From: Streptomyces fuscichromogenes
Lineage (GTDB): Bacteria; Actinomycetota; Actinomycetes; Streptomycetales; Streptomycetaceae
Length of the DNA: 64,000 nucleotides
Assembly (NCBI RefSeq): GCF_014645815.1
Contig: NZ_BMML01000010.1
Span: 124,001-188,000, forward strand
Direction of reading: 5' to 3'
Positions 45,222-54,980 of this stretch are shown here, in pieces. The position numbers and the translations under genes are program-made. The number at the start of each line of letters is the position of its first letter. Position 1 is the first letter of the stretch. The notes under the pieces were generated by a model. It saw nothing but the letters and a program-made list of their open reading frames with translations, did not search any database and had not been told where the DNA came from.

Positions 45222-46751
45222 ATGCGAAGAATCACGCTGACGGCCGCGTCTGCAGCCCTGATGCTGTCCGTGGCCGGGTGCAGTTCGGCCTCAGGGGCGG
45301 GTTCGGGCGGCTCAGCCGCCGGTGGCACCCTCACCCTGGCCCCCGTGGTCGAGGCCCAGCCGTGGGACCTGGCCGACGCCGGACTCGGCAACAACACGCA
45401 GTACTACCAGCCTGTATACGACTCCCTGCTGCGGCTCTCGCCCAGCGCCGAGGTCAAGCCCAACCTGGCCACCAAGTGGTCGTACAACGCCGACCGGACC
45501 GTCCTCACCCTCACCCTGCGCACCGGCGTCAAGTTCACCGACGGCACCGCCCTCGACGCCGCCGCCGTCAAGACCAACCTCCTGCACACCAAGGGCGGTA
45601 CCAACGAGGCCGCAGGCCAGCTCAAGGGCATCAAGAGCGTCGACGCGGTGGACGCGTCCACGGTCGCGATCACGCTCTCGGCCCCCGACCCCTCGCTGCT
45701 CGCCAACCTCGGCAACGTGGCTGGCATGATCGCCAGCCCCAAGGCCATCACCTCCGGCGCCCTCAAGTCCGGCCCGGTCGGCTCCGGGCCCTACACCCTG
45801 GACAAGTCCGCCACCGTCGCCGGCAGTACGTACACCTTCGTCCGCAACCCGAGCTACTGGAACAAGTCGGCGTTCCCGTTCGACAAGATCGTCCTCAAGC
45901 CGATGACCGACCCCACCGCGACCCTCAACGCGCTGCGCTCGGGCCAGCTCAGCGGCGCCCTGCTGACCAGCGCCAAGAACATCGCACCGGCCCAGAGCAG
46001 CGGACTCAGGATCACCAAGTACACCTCGGGCGACGTCGAAGGCGTCTACATCTGGGACCGCGAGGGCAAGCAGGTCAAGGCGCTCGGCGATGTCCGGGTC
46101 CGGCAGGCCCTCAACTACGCCTTCGACCGGTCCGCCATCGTCAAGACCGCCAAGCAGGGCATGGGGCAGTCCACCACCCAGGTCTTCAACCCGGCCGGCC
46201 CGGCCTTCGACAGCTCGCTGGACTCGAAGTACACGTACGACCCGGCCAAGGCCAAGAAGCTGCTCGCGCAGGCCGGTTACCCGAACGGCTTCTCGGTCAC
46301 CATGCCCGACTTCTCCACCTTCTTCCCCGACCAGCAGGCGGCCATGACCCAGCAGCTGGAGGACATCGGGATCAAGGTCAAGATCGACAAGATCCCCACC
46401 AGCCAGGTGCTCACCGCCCTGCTCTCGGGCAAGTACCCGATCTCCTACATGACGTTGGCCTCCTTCCGCCCCTGGGACACCATCCGGCTCGAAGTGGCTG
46501 CGGACGCCCTGTGGAACCCGCTGCACACCTCCGACCCCAAGGTCACCGCCCTGATCGCCAAGGCGCAGAAGGCGACCGGCAGCACCCAGGACGCCCTGTT
46601 CAAGGAGATCAACACCTACCTCGTCGACCAGGCCTGGAACGCCCCCTGGGACTCGGTGCAGAACGCCTACGCGACCAACAAGAACGTCACCTTCACCCCG
46701 CAGACCTACGCCGCCGTACCGCCCATCTACAACTTCAAGCCCGCCGGCTGA
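45222..46751 (+). CDS. ABC transporter solute-binding lipoprotein (family 5), copy 2
   Basis: 509 residues with lipobox LSVAGC and a CGGAG site seven bases before ATG. Apart from the signal peptide and a few stretches it matches the product of 42224-43759 almost residue for residue, and long DNA tracts are identical, which indicates a recent duplication or gene conversion. It is the first gene of an operon with its own permeases and ATPases (47-51 kb). Specificity differences would lie in changed loops, for example FSTFFPDQQAAM versus FSAVFPDQQAAM. Confidence 0.92.
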   Translation: MRRITLTAASAALMLSVAGCSSASGAGSGGSAAGGTLTLAPVVEAQPWDLADAGLGNNTQYYQPVYDSLLRLSPSAEVKPNLATKWSYNADRTVLTLTLRTGVKFTDGTALDAAAVKTNLLHTKGGTNEAAGQLKGIKSVDAVDASTVAITLSAPDPSLLANLGNVAGMIASPKAITSGALKSGPVGSGPYTLDKSATVAGSTYTFVRNPSYWNKSAFPFDKIVLKPMTDPTATLNALRSGQLSGALLTSAKNIAPAQSSGLRITKYTSGDVEGVYIWDREGKQVKALGDVRVRQALNYAFDRSAIVKTAKQGMGQSTTQVFNPAGPAFDSSLDSKYTYDPAKAKKLLAQAGYPNGFSVTMPDFSTFFPDQQAAMTQQLEDIGIKVKIDKIPTSQVLTALLSGKYPISYMTLASFRPWDTIRLEVAADALWNPLHTSDPKVTALIAKAQKATGSTQDALFKEINTYLVDQAWNAPWDSVQNAYATNKNVTFTPQTYAAVPPIYNFKPAG

Positions 46752-46800
46752 CCCGGTACCCGGTGCACGCCCGTCAGGGACAAGGAAGGAGGAGAGACCA

Positions 46801-47742
46801 GTGATCGTTTTCCTGGCCCGGCGCATCGCCGCCGGACTGGTGCTGGTCGTGGTGATCGCGACCACGACCTTCGCGCTGATGGGCCTGACCGGCTCCGACC
46901 CGGCGCGCCAGATCGTCGGGCAGACCGCCACCCAGCAGCAGGTGGCGGCCAAGTCCCACGAACTGGGGCTCGACCAGCCGATGGCCGAGCGCTACTGGCA
47001 CTGGCTGACGGACGCGGTGCAGGGCAACCTCGGCACCTCGTGGTTCAGCGGCGAGTCCGTGACGGACTCGCTCACCAACCGGCTGCCGGTCACCCTGTCG
47101 ATCGTGCTGGCCGCCCTGCTGGTCTCAGCGGTGCTCAGCACGGTGCTGGGAGTGGCCGCCGCGGTCCGGCGCGGCGCGCTTGACCAGCTCGTACAGCTGC
47201 TCGCCGTGGTGGGCTTCGCGGTGCCCAGCTTCCTGGTCGCCCTGGTGCTCGCCGTGGTGGTCGGCGTCGACCTGGGCTGGCTGCCCGCGACCGGCTACGT
47301 CCCGCTGGCGACCTCGGCGAGCGGCTGGCTGAAGTCGATCACCCTGCCCGCGCTGTCGCTCGCCGTCGGCGCGGTCGCCGCCACCGCCCAGCAGGTCCGC
47401 GGCTCCATGGTGGACGTGCTGCGCGCCGACTACGTCCGTACCCTGCGCGCCCGTGGCATCAGCGAGCGCAGCCTGCTGTTCCGGCACGCCCTGCGCAACG
47501 CCGCCCCCGCCGCCCTGACCGTGCTCGCCCTGCAGTTCATCGGCCTGGTCGGCGGCGCGGTGGTGGTGGAGAAGGTGTTCGGGCTCAACGGGATCGGCTC
47601 GCAGGCGACCGGCGCCGGGTCCCAGGGCGACACCCCGGTCGTCATGGGCGTCGTCGTGGTCATGGTCGCCATCGTCGTGATCGTCAACATCGCGCTCGAC
47701 GTGGCGTACGGCTGGCTCAACCCGAAGGTGCGTGTCGGATGA
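46801..47742 (+). CDS. ABC transporter permease (DppB type)
   Basis: 313 residues with six membrane helices, GTG start with AAGGAGGAG upstream. N-terminus IVFLARRIAAGLVLVVVIAT, and the EAA loop is visible as RTLRARGISERSLLFRHALRN. It forms the membrane pore with the permease half of the next gene product. Its stop overlaps the next ATG (ATGA). Confidence 0.94.
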   Translation: MIVFLARRIAAGLVLVVVIATTTFALMGLTGSDPARQIVGQTATQQQVAAKSHELGLDQPMAERYWHWLTDAVQGNLGTSWFSGESVTDSLTNRLPVTLSIVLAALLVSAVLSTVLGVAAAVRRGALDQLVQLLAVVGFAVPSFLVALVLAVVVGVDLGWLPATGYVPLATSASGWLKSITLPALSLAVGAVAATAQQVRGSMVDVLRADYVRTLRARGISERSLLFRHALRNAAPAALTVLALQFIGLVGGAVVVEKVFGLNGIGSQATGAGSQGDTPVVMGVVVVMVAIVVIVNIALDVAYGWLNPKVRVG

Positions 47743-49874
47743 CCCTCCCCCAGTCCGAAGCGGGCCTCGCCCCCGGCACCGCGGCGGCACCGGCGCCGGT
47801 ACGCGCGGGCCTCGTGCGGCGGCTGCTGCGCAACCCGGTGGCCGTCGGCTGTCTCGCCGTCCTCGCGCTCATCGCGCTGGCGAGCCTGTTCGCTCCGCTG
47901 CTGACCGACCAGGACCCGGCGCACTCCTCGCTCACCGAGACCCTCGCCCCGGCCGGCGGAGCGCATCCGCTGGGCGGCGACGGCGTCGGCCGCGACGTGC
48001 TGGCCCGGCTGCTCTACGGCGGTCGCACCAGCCTGCTCGGCGCCCTGCTCGCCGTGTCCGTCGCGCTCGTGATCGGCGTTCCCTCCGGCCTGCTGGCCGG
48101 TTACTACCGCAAGTGGTTCGACGCCGTGAGCAGTTGGCTGGCCAACATCCTGATGGCGGTACCGGCCATCGTCGTGCTGCTGGTCGTGATGTCCGCGGTG
48201 GGCCAGAACACCTACGTCGCCATGGCGGTCTTCGGCGTGCTGATGTCGCCGGGCGTGTTCCGGCTGATCCGGGCCTCGGCGATCTCCGTGCGCGAGGAGC
48301 TGTACGTGGACGCGGCCCGGGTCTCCGGGCTGACCGACGGCAGGATCGTGCGCCGGCACATCCTGCCCGTGGTGCAGGCGCCGACCATCATCCAGGCCGC
48401 CCAGATGCTCGGGCTGGCCATCGTCATCCAGTCCGGCCTGGAGTTCCTGGGGCTGGGCTCGGCGACCCAGGCCAGCTGGGGCTCGATGCTCAACGACGCC
48501 TTCGCCAACATCTACACCAAGCCGGTCCTGATGCTGTGGCCCGGAGGCGCGCTCGCGCTCACCGTCGCCGCGTTCGGTCTGCTGGGCAACGCGCTGCGGG
48601 ACGCGCTGGACGCGAGCGCGGTGAGCGGGCGGCGGGCGCGCAGGGCTGTCAGGAACGCCGCGAGGGCCAGGAAGGCGGAGCGGGCCAGGAAGGCGGAGGA
48701 AGCGGAGCAGGCGGAGAAGTCCGTGACGGCCGTAAAGGCCGGGAAGGCCGGGAAGGCTGTGGACTCCGCGCCCGCCGAGGGCATCGGCGCCGGGCCGAGC
48801 ACCGTGCCCGTGCCCGTGCCCGTGCCCGTGCCCGAGCCCGTGCCCGAGTCCGTGCCCGAGCCCGTGCCCGAGTCCGTGGCCGAGTCCGTGACCGAGTCCG
48901 TGGCGGGGGCCGAGAGCCCGGGGAGCCCGGAAGACACGAAGAGTTCCGCGGATGCCGACGGCGCGCGGCAGCCGAAGGCGGCGGTCGCCTCCGCGAAGGA
49001 CGACGACGCCCCCTTGCTCGTCCTGGACGGTCTGCGCGTCTCCTACCCGGCCGAGGACGGGGAGAAGGCCGTCGTCGACGGGGTGTCCCTGACCGTCCGC
49101 AAGGGCGAGGTGCTCGGGCTGGTCGGAGAGTCCGGGTCGGGCAAGAGCCAGACCGCGTTCGCCGTGCTCGGCCTGCTGCCGCCGGAGGCGCTGGCCTCCG
49201 CCGACCGCCTCGTGTTCGACGGGACGGAACTCGGCCGGCTGAACCGTTCGGAGATGAACCGGCTGCGCGGCCGTCGGATCGCGTACGTGCCCCAGGAGCC
49301 GATGTCCAACCTCGATCCGTCCTTCCGGATCGGAGCCCAGCTGGTCGAGCCGGTCCGCCGGCACCTGCGGCTCCCGGCGTCTCAGGCGCGGACGAAGACC
49401 CTGGGCCTGCTGGAACGGGTGGGCATCGCCGACCCCGAGCGGGTCTTCGCCTCCTACCCGCACCAGATCTCCGGCGGCATGGCCCAGCGCGTCCTCATCG
49501 CCGGGGCGGTCTCCTGCGATCCCGACCTGCTGATCGCCGACGAGCCCACCACGGCGCTGGACGTGACCGTGCAGGCCGAGGTGCTGGACCTGATGCGATC
49601 GCTGCAGCGCGAACGGAACATGGGGATGATCCTGGTGACCCACGACTTCGGTGTGGTGGCCGACATCTGCGACCGCGTCACGGTGATGCAGACCGGCACC
49701 GTGGTGGAGTCCGCTCCCGCTCGTGAGCTGTTCGCCGCACCCCGGCACCCGTACACCCGCATGCTCCTGGCATCGACGCTGGAGGACGCCGAACCGCGCT
49801 CCGCACTCGGCCACGCCACCGCGCGGACGGCCGCCGGAACCATGCACACCGCACGTCAGGAGGGCCGGGCATGA
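47739..49874 (+). CDS. Fused ABC permease (DppC type) and ATPase (DppD type)
   Basis: 711 residues. Residues ~20-290 are a DppC-like permease with six helices and the EAA loop LTDGRIVRRHILPVVQAPTI. Residues ~300-425 are a charged, then Pro/Val/Ser/Glu-rich linker. Residues ~430-680 are a DppD-like ATPase with Walker A GLVGESGSGKSQTA, signature ISGGMAQRVLIAG and Walker B LLIADEPTTALDVT. DppC and DppD are separate proteins in most systems, so this is a natural fusion. The reading frame is continuous with no stop or frameshift. The linker DNA contains an imperfect GTGCCC/GAGCCC repeat (48799-48903). Confidence 0.92.
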   Translation: MTLPQSEAGLAPGTAAAPAPVRAGLVRRLLRNPVAVGCLAVLALIALASLFAPLLTDQDPAHSSLTETLAPAGGAHPLGGDGVGRDVLARLLYGGRTSLLGALLAVSVALVIGVPSGLLAGYYRKWFDAVSSWLANILMAVPAIVVLLVVMSAVGQNTYVAMAVFGVLMSPGVFRLIRASAISVREELYVDAARVSGLTDGRIVRRHILPVVQAPTIIQAAQMLGLAIVIQSGLEFLGLGSATQASWGSMLNDAFANIYTKPVLMLWPGGALALTVAAFGLLGNALRDALDASAVSGRRARRAVRNAARARKAERARKAEEAEQAEKSVTAVKAGKAGKAVDSAPAEGIGAGPSTVPVPVPVPVPEPVPESVPEPVPESVAESVTESVAGAESPGSPEDTKSSADADGARQPKAAVASAKDDDAPLLVLDGLRVSYPAEDGEKAVVDGVSLTVRKGEVLGLVGESGSGKSQTAFAVLGLLPPEALASADRLVFDGTELGRLNRSEMNRLRGRRIAYVPQEPMSNLDPSFRIGAQLVEPVRRHLRLPASQARTKTLGLLERVGIADPERVFASYPHQISGGMAQRVLIAGAVSCDPDLLIADEPTTALDVTVQAEVLDLMRSLQRERNMGMILVTHDFGVVADICDRVTVMQTGTVVESAPARELFAAPRHPYTRMLLASTLEDAEPRSALGHATARTAAGTMHTARQEGRA
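48799..48903 (+). repeat. Imperfect hexanucleotide repeat in the permease-ATPase linker
   Basis: Runs of GTGCCC, GAGCCC and GAGTCC encode VPVPVPVPEPVPESVPEPV and similar. Length change here would alter linker length without disrupting either domain. Confidence 0.8.
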
Positions 49875-50854
49875 CCGGGACACTGGACAAGGACCGTCCG
49901 GCACCGGCCCCCGCGCCAGCCCCGGCGGATCCGTTGCTGGTCGCCGACGAGGTGGTCGTGGAGTACCCGGCGAAGGGCTGGCGCAAGCCGCCCTTCCGGG
50001 TCCTGAAGGGGGTGTCGCTCACCATCGGCGCGGGCGAGACCCTCGGTCTTGTCGGCGAGTCGGGATCCGGGAAGACGACCCTGGGCCGCGCCATCCTCGG
50101 CCTCGCCCCGGTCACCGCCGGCAGCGTCCGCTACGACGGCCGGGTCATCTCCGGCCTGGGCCGCAGGGAGCGCCGGGCGCTGAGCAGCGAGATCCAGGTG
50201 GTGTTCCAGGATCCGTACACCTCGCTGAACCCGGCGATGACGGTGAACGACATCCTCAGCGAGCCGCTGACCGTCGCCGGGACCTCGCGCGCCGAGGCCG
50301 AACGGCGGGTGAAGGACCTGCTGGACCAGGTACGGCTGCCCGCCGACGCCGGACAGCGGCTGCCCCGGGAGTTCTCCGGCGGACAGCGGCAGCGCGTCGC
50401 CATCGCCCGCGCGCTGTCCCGGGACCCGCGGATCGTGGTCTGCGACGAACCGGTCAGCGCGCTGGACCTGTCGACCCAGGCACGGGTCCTCGACCTGTTC
50501 GTGGAGATCCAGGAACGCACCGGCGTCGCCTATCTGTTCATCACCCACGACCTCTCCGTGGTGCGGCACATCAGCCATCGGGTGGCGGTCATGTACCGCG
50601 GCGAGATCGTCGAGTCCGGGGACGCGGCGAAGGTCACCGCCACGCCCGAACACCCCTACACCCAGCGGCTGTTGCTGGCGGCGCCGGTGCCCGACCCCGA
50701 ACGGCAGGCGCAACGCCGGGCCGAGCGGCGGCGGCTGGCGGCCACAGCCCCGGCTTCGGCCCCGACCCCGACCTCGCAGGCAGCCACGGCCTCGACCCCG
50801 ACCTCGCCCTCGCCCTCGCCCTCGCAGGCAGCCACGACAGGAGGCACGGAATGA
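49871..50854 (+). CDS. ABC transporter ATP-binding protein (DppF type)
   Basis: 327 residues, ATG overlapping the stop of the fusion gene (ATGA). Walker A LVGESGSGKTTLG, signature FSGGQRQRVAIARA, Walker B VCDEPVSALDLST and the oligopeptide-type C-terminal extension (HPYTQRLLLAAPVPDPERQ). It pairs with the ATPase half of the fusion. The C-terminal ~30 residues are a Thr/Ala/Pro/Ser-rich tail. Confidence 0.94.
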   Translation: MTGTLDKDRPAPAPAPAPADPLLVADEVVVEYPAKGWRKPPFRVLKGVSLTIGAGETLGLVGESGSGKTTLGRAILGLAPVTAGSVRYDGRVISGLGRRERRALSSEIQVVFQDPYTSLNPAMTVNDILSEPLTVAGTSRAEAERRVKDLLDQVRLPADAGQRLPREFSGGQRQRVAIARALSRDPRIVVCDEPVSALDLSTQARVLDLFVEIQERTGVAYLFITHDLSVVRHISHRVAVMYRGEIVESGDAAKVTATPEHPYTQRLLLAAPVPDPERQAQRRAERRRLAATAPASAPTPTSQAATASTPTSPSPSPSQAATTGGTE

Positions 50855-52392
50855 CCCCGCCGCCGGCCCGGCCCGCCGCCCCGGCCAACCCGCTCGTCCC
50901 CGGATTCCACCCCGACCCCAGCGTCACCCGGGTCGGCGACGACTACTACCTCGCCTGCTCCAGCTTCGAGTACTTCCCCGGCATCCCGCTCTTCCACAGC
51001 CACGACCTGGTGAACTGGCGGCAGATCGGCAACGCGGTGACCCGGCCGGGACAGCTCGCGCTGGAGAAGACACCGCTGCTCGGCGGCGCCTGGGCGCCCA
51101 CCATCCGCTTCCGTGACGGCCGCTTCTGGCTGGTCGTCACCGACGCGATGGGACGCGGCAGTCTCGTCTTCACCGCCGACCGGGCCGAGGGCCCGTGGTC
51201 CGACGGCATCGTCATGCAGGGGGTGTCCGGCATCGACCCGGACATCGCCTGGGACGCCGACGGCACCTGCTTCGTCACGTACTCGGGTCTGCGCCTCGAC
51301 GGCGACCGGGCCGGCGAGCACCTGGGCATCCAGCAGGTCCGCATGGACCCCGAGACCGGCCGGGCCCTGGAAGAGCCCCGGTCGCTGTGGTCGGGGACCG
51401 GGCTGATGTTCCCGGAGGCCCCGCACCTCTACGAGATCGACGGGGTCTGGTACCTGATGATCGCCGAGGGCGGCACCGAGCGCGGCCACTCCGTGAGCAT
51501 CGCCCGCTCCGACCGCCCGGACGGCCCCTTCGAGGGCTGCCCGGCCAACCCGGTGCTCAGCGCCCGCAGCACCGACCGGCCCGTGCAGAACACCGGCCAC
51601 GCCGACCTGGTGCGCACCCCCGACGGCGGCTGGGCGCTCGTCATGCTGGGCATGCGGCCGCGCGGACTGACCCGCGCCTTCTCCCCCATGGGCCGGGAGA
51701 CGTTCGGCACCGCCCTGGAGTGGGTCGACGGCTGGCCCGTGGTGCGCCCGGTCGAACCGGGCCCGGCCCCCCAACCGGTCGGGTACGAGGACGACTTCAC
51801 CGGTACCGAGCTCGGCCCGCAGTGGATCTCGGTGCGCACCCCGGCCGCCGACTGGTCCTCGCTGACCGAACGGCCCGGCCGGCTCGTGGTGCACGCCGAC
51901 GGCTCCACGATGGACGACCCCCGGCCGCGCTTCGTCGGACGCCGTCAGCAGCACCAGGCGGCCGAGTTCTCGGTACGGATGGACTGCTCCGGCGGCACCG
52001 GCGGACTGAGCCTGCGCATCGACGAACACCACCACTACGACATCGAGGCGGCGGCCGGCGTGGTCCGGGCCCGAGCCCGGGTGGGCGGCCTGCGGCAGGT
52101 GTGGGAACAGCCGCTGCCCGGTCCGGCGGACGAGGTGACGGTACGGATCGTGGTCGAGCCGGCCGAGGGGACGGGACCCGACGCACTCGGCCCGGACCTG
52201 GTCCGGCTCTCCGCCTGGACACCCGCGGGCCCGGTGGAACTGGCCGTGCTGGACGGCCGTTACGTGTCCGCCGAGACCGCCGCCGCGTTCACCGGCCGGG
52301 TCGTGGGCGTGTACGCCGCCGAGGGCGTCGTCGCCTTCGACCGGTTCCGTTACCGGGGCCAGGACCCGGCGGCCCCGGCCCCGCGGCCCTGA
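50851..52392 (+). CDS. Cytoplasmic GH43 glycosidase (beta-xylosidase / arabinofuranosidase type)
   Basis: 513 residues, no signal peptide. The five-bladed beta-propeller carries the general base Asp22 in PGFHPDPSVTR, the pKa-modulating Asp in GIDPDIAWD, and the acid Glu in FPEAPHLYE. A C-terminal concanavalin-like (beta-xylosidase C2) domain starts around residue 310 (YEDDFTGTELGPQW). Such enzymes remove terminal xylose or arabinofuranose. The ATG overlaps the ATPase stop (ATGA), so it belongs to the transporter operon. Confidence 0.92.
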   Translation: MTPPPARPAAPANPLVPGFHPDPSVTRVGDDYYLACSSFEYFPGIPLFHSHDLVNWRQIGNAVTRPGQLALEKTPLLGGAWAPTIRFRDGRFWLVVTDAMGRGSLVFTADRAEGPWSDGIVMQGVSGIDPDIAWDADGTCFVTYSGLRLDGDRAGEHLGIQQVRMDPETGRALEEPRSLWSGTGLMFPEAPHLYEIDGVWYLMIAEGGTERGHSVSIARSDRPDGPFEGCPANPVLSARSTDRPVQNTGHADLVRTPDGGWALVMLGMRPRGLTRAFSPMGRETFGTALEWVDGWPVVRPVEPGPAPQPVGYEDDFTGTELGPQWISVRTPAADWSSLTERPGRLVVHADGSTMDDPRPRFVGRRQQHQAAEFSVRMDCSGGTGGLSLRIDEHHHYDIEAAAGVVRARARVGGLRQVWEQPLPGPADEVTVRIVVEPAEGTGPDALGPDLVRLSAWTPAGPVELAVLDGRYVSAETAAAFTGRVVGVYAAEGVVAFDRFRYRGQDPAAPAPRP

Positions 52393-52457
52393 CACCCGCC
52401 CGCTCCTCCCCCGCGCTTCCCCCCTTGCTCCCCTCCCCCTGCTCCGAGGAGAACTCC

Positions 52458-54980
52458 GTGACCCGGCAGTCCGCCCACCCCGCCCCCGACACCGAAGCCG
52501 AGTTGGAGCGGCGTGTCGCCGCGCTCACCCTGGAACAGAAGGTGCGGCTGCTCACCGGCGGGGACTTCTGGTCCCTGCTTCCGGAGCCCGACGCCGGTCT
52601 GCGCAGGCTGGTGGTCTCGGACGGCCCCGCCGGGGTGCGCGGCGAACTCTGGGACGAGCGCACGCCGTCCGCGAACGTCCCGTCGCCCACCGCCCTCGCC
52701 GCCACCTGGGACGAGGCGCGCGTCGAGCGGCTGGGCGGACTGCTCGCCCACGAGGCGCGCGGCAAGGGCGTGGACGTCCTGCTCGCCCCCACCGTGAATC
52801 TGCACCGCACCCCGTACGGCGGCCGGCACTTCGAGTGCTTCAGCGAGGACCCGCTGCTCACCGGCCGGATCGGGGCGGCCTACGTGCGCGGCGTGCAGCA
52901 CGGCGGTGTGGCCGCCACCGTGAAGCACTTCGTCGGCAACGACTCCGAGACCCAGCGGATGACCGTGGACGCGCGGATCGACGAGCGCGTCCTGCGGGAG
53001 CTGTACCTCGCGCCGTTCGAGGTGATCGTCCGCGAGGCCCGGGTCTGGGCGGTGATGGCCGCGTACAACGGCGTCAACGGACACTCGATGACCGAGAGCC
53101 CGCTGCTGCGCGAGGTGCTGCACGACGAGTGGGGCTTCGACGGGGTGGTGATGTCCGACTGGTTCGCCACCCGCACCACCGAGCCGTCCGCGCGCGCCGC
53201 CCTCGACCTGGTGATGCCGGGCCCGCTGGGGCCGTGGGGCGAGGCGCTGGTCACCGCCGTGCAGGAGGGCAAGGTGGACGAGGCGCTGGTGGACGACAAG
53301 GTGCTGCGAATCCTGCGCCTGGCCGCCCGGGTCGGCGCGCTGGACGGTCTGCCCGCCGCCGCCCCGGCGCCGACGTACGACGCGGCGTCGGTGGCGGGTC
53401 TGCTGCGGGAGACGGCCGCCGCCGGTTTCGTCCTCGCCCGCAACGAGGAGGCCGTGCTGCCGCTGGACCGCGCCGCGCTGCGCCGGGTGGCCGTGCTGGG
53501 CCCGAACGCGGCGGTGGCACGGACCCTCGGCGGTGGCAGCGCCACCGTCTTCCCGCCGTACACCGTCTCGCCGCTCGCCGGTCTGCGGGCCGCGCTCGGG
53601 GACTCGGTCGAGGTCACGCACGGCGTCGGGGTCACCCCGCAGACCCGTACACCGGTGGCGGGCCTGCCGTTCCTGGGCCGTCCCGACGGTTCCGGCGACG
53701 GCGTGGAGGTGCGCTACCTGGCCGCCGACGGAACCGTGCTGGGCTCCGAGCCGCGCGCCGCGGCGGCGTACACCTGGATGGGGTCGTACGGGCCCGGGAT
53801 CGCGTCCGAGGCGGTCGCCCGGATCGAGGTGCGCACGGTGCTGCGCGCGGCGGCGGGGGCCGGCCGGTACGGGATCGGCGCCTCGGGCCTCGGACGCTTC
53901 CGGATGTCCGTGGCCGGGACGGAGGTGTTCGACGTACAGCTGGCGCTGCCGCCGGGTGCCGACCTGGTGGAGGGACTGCTCAGCCCGCCGCAGCACCTCC
54001 ACGACGTCGAGCTGGCCGAGGGCGAGGAGACCGAGGTCGTCCTCGTGCACGACGCCCCCGCGGCCGACGAGGGCATAGCGGCAGGGGTCACCGCGCTGCA
54101 GCTCAACCTCATGCCGCCGCGGGGCAGCGACGACGAGGAGATCGAGCGGGCCGTGGCACTCGCCCGTGCCGCCGAGGTCGCCGTGGTCGTGGTCGGCACC
54201 ACCGAGGAGGTCGAGAGCGAGGGCTTCGACCGTACCGGCCTTGCCCTGCCCGGCCGCCAGGACGAGCTGGTCCGCCGGGTCGCCGCGGCCAACCCGCGCA
54301 CGGTCGTGGTGGTCAACTCCGGTGCCCCGGTGCTGCTTCCGTGGGCCGACGAGGTGGCGGCGGTGCTGCTGGCCTGGTTCCCCGGGCAGGAGTTCGGCGA
54401 CGCGCTCGCCGACGTCCTGCTGGGCACGGCGGAACCGGGCGGCCGGCTGCCCACCGAGTGGCCCGCCGCCGAGGCGGGGCTGCCGTCCACCCAGCCGGTC
54501 GACGGCGTGCTCCGCTACGACGAGGGGCTGTTCGTCGGCCACCGGGGGCAGGGCCGCCCGGACCGGACGCCGCCGCGCTACGGCTTCGGGCACGGCCTGG
54601 GCTACACCAGCTGGGAGTACGTCGCGGTCGAGGCGCCCGGCGCGGTGCCGGCCGGCGAGGGCGGCACCGTGACGGTGCGGGTCCGCAACACCGGTACCCG
54701 GCAGGGCAAGGAGGTCGTGCAGGTGTACGCGGAGCGGCCGGACGGCGCCGTGGACCGCCCGGCGCACTGGCTGGCCGGGTTCGCCGTGGTCGAGGCGGCG
54801 GCCGGCGAGGAGGCGGTGGCGACGGTGGCCGTGGACGCGCGGGTCTTCCGGCACTGGGACACCGCGGCTCACACCTGGGCGTACGAACCCGGTGACTTCA
54901 CGCTGCGGGCGGGCCCGTCGTCGCTGCGGCTGCCGCTGGCCGCCCGGGTCACGGTGGCGGGAGCCGACGATGAGCGCTGA
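52458..54980 (+). CDS. Cytoplasmic GH3 beta-glycosidase
   Basis: 840 residues from a GTG with GAGGAG upstream. The GH3 N-domain has the nucleophile Asp234 in GVVMSDWFATRT and the KHFVGNDSETQR motif, an apparent PA14-like insertion at about residues 385-540, the C-domain with GTTEEVESEGFDR, and a fibronectin III-like end (GTVTVRVRNTGTRQGKEVVQ). It would release a terminal beta-linked glucose or xylose. No signal peptide. The stop overlaps the next ATG by 11 bases. Confidence 0.93.
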   Translation: MTRQSAHPAPDTEAELERRVAALTLEQKVRLLTGGDFWSLLPEPDAGLRRLVVSDGPAGVRGELWDERTPSANVPSPTALAATWDEARVERLGGLLAHEARGKGVDVLLAPTVNLHRTPYGGRHFECFSEDPLLTGRIGAAYVRGVQHGGVAATVKHFVGNDSETQRMTVDARIDERVLRELYLAPFEVIVREARVWAVMAAYNGVNGHSMTESPLLREVLHDEWGFDGVVMSDWFATRTTEPSARAALDLVMPGPLGPWGEALVTAVQEGKVDEALVDDKVLRILRLAARVGALDGLPAAAPAPTYDAASVAGLLRETAAAGFVLARNEEAVLPLDRAALRRVAVLGPNAAVARTLGGGSATVFPPYTVSPLAGLRAALGDSVEVTHGVGVTPQTRTPVAGLPFLGRPDGSGDGVEVRYLAADGTVLGSEPRAAAAYTWMGSYGPGIASEAVARIEVRTVLRAAAGAGRYGIGASGLGRFRMSVAGTEVFDVQLALPPGADLVEGLLSPPQHLHDVELAEGEETEVVLVHDAPAADEGIAAGVTALQLNLMPPRGSDDEEIERAVALARAAEVAVVVVGTTEEVESEGFDRTGLALPGRQDELVRRVAAANPRTVVVVNSGAPVLLPWADEVAAVLLAWFPGQEFGDALADVLLGTAEPGGRLPTEWPAAEAGLPSTQPVDGVLRYDEGLFVGHRGQGRPDRTPPRYGFGHGLGYTSWEYVAVEAPGAVPAGEGGTVTVRVRNTGTRQGKEVVQVYAERPDGAVDRPAHWLAGFAVVEAAAGEEAVATVAVDARVFRHWDTAAHTWAYEPGDFTLRAGPSSLRLPLAARVTVAGADDER

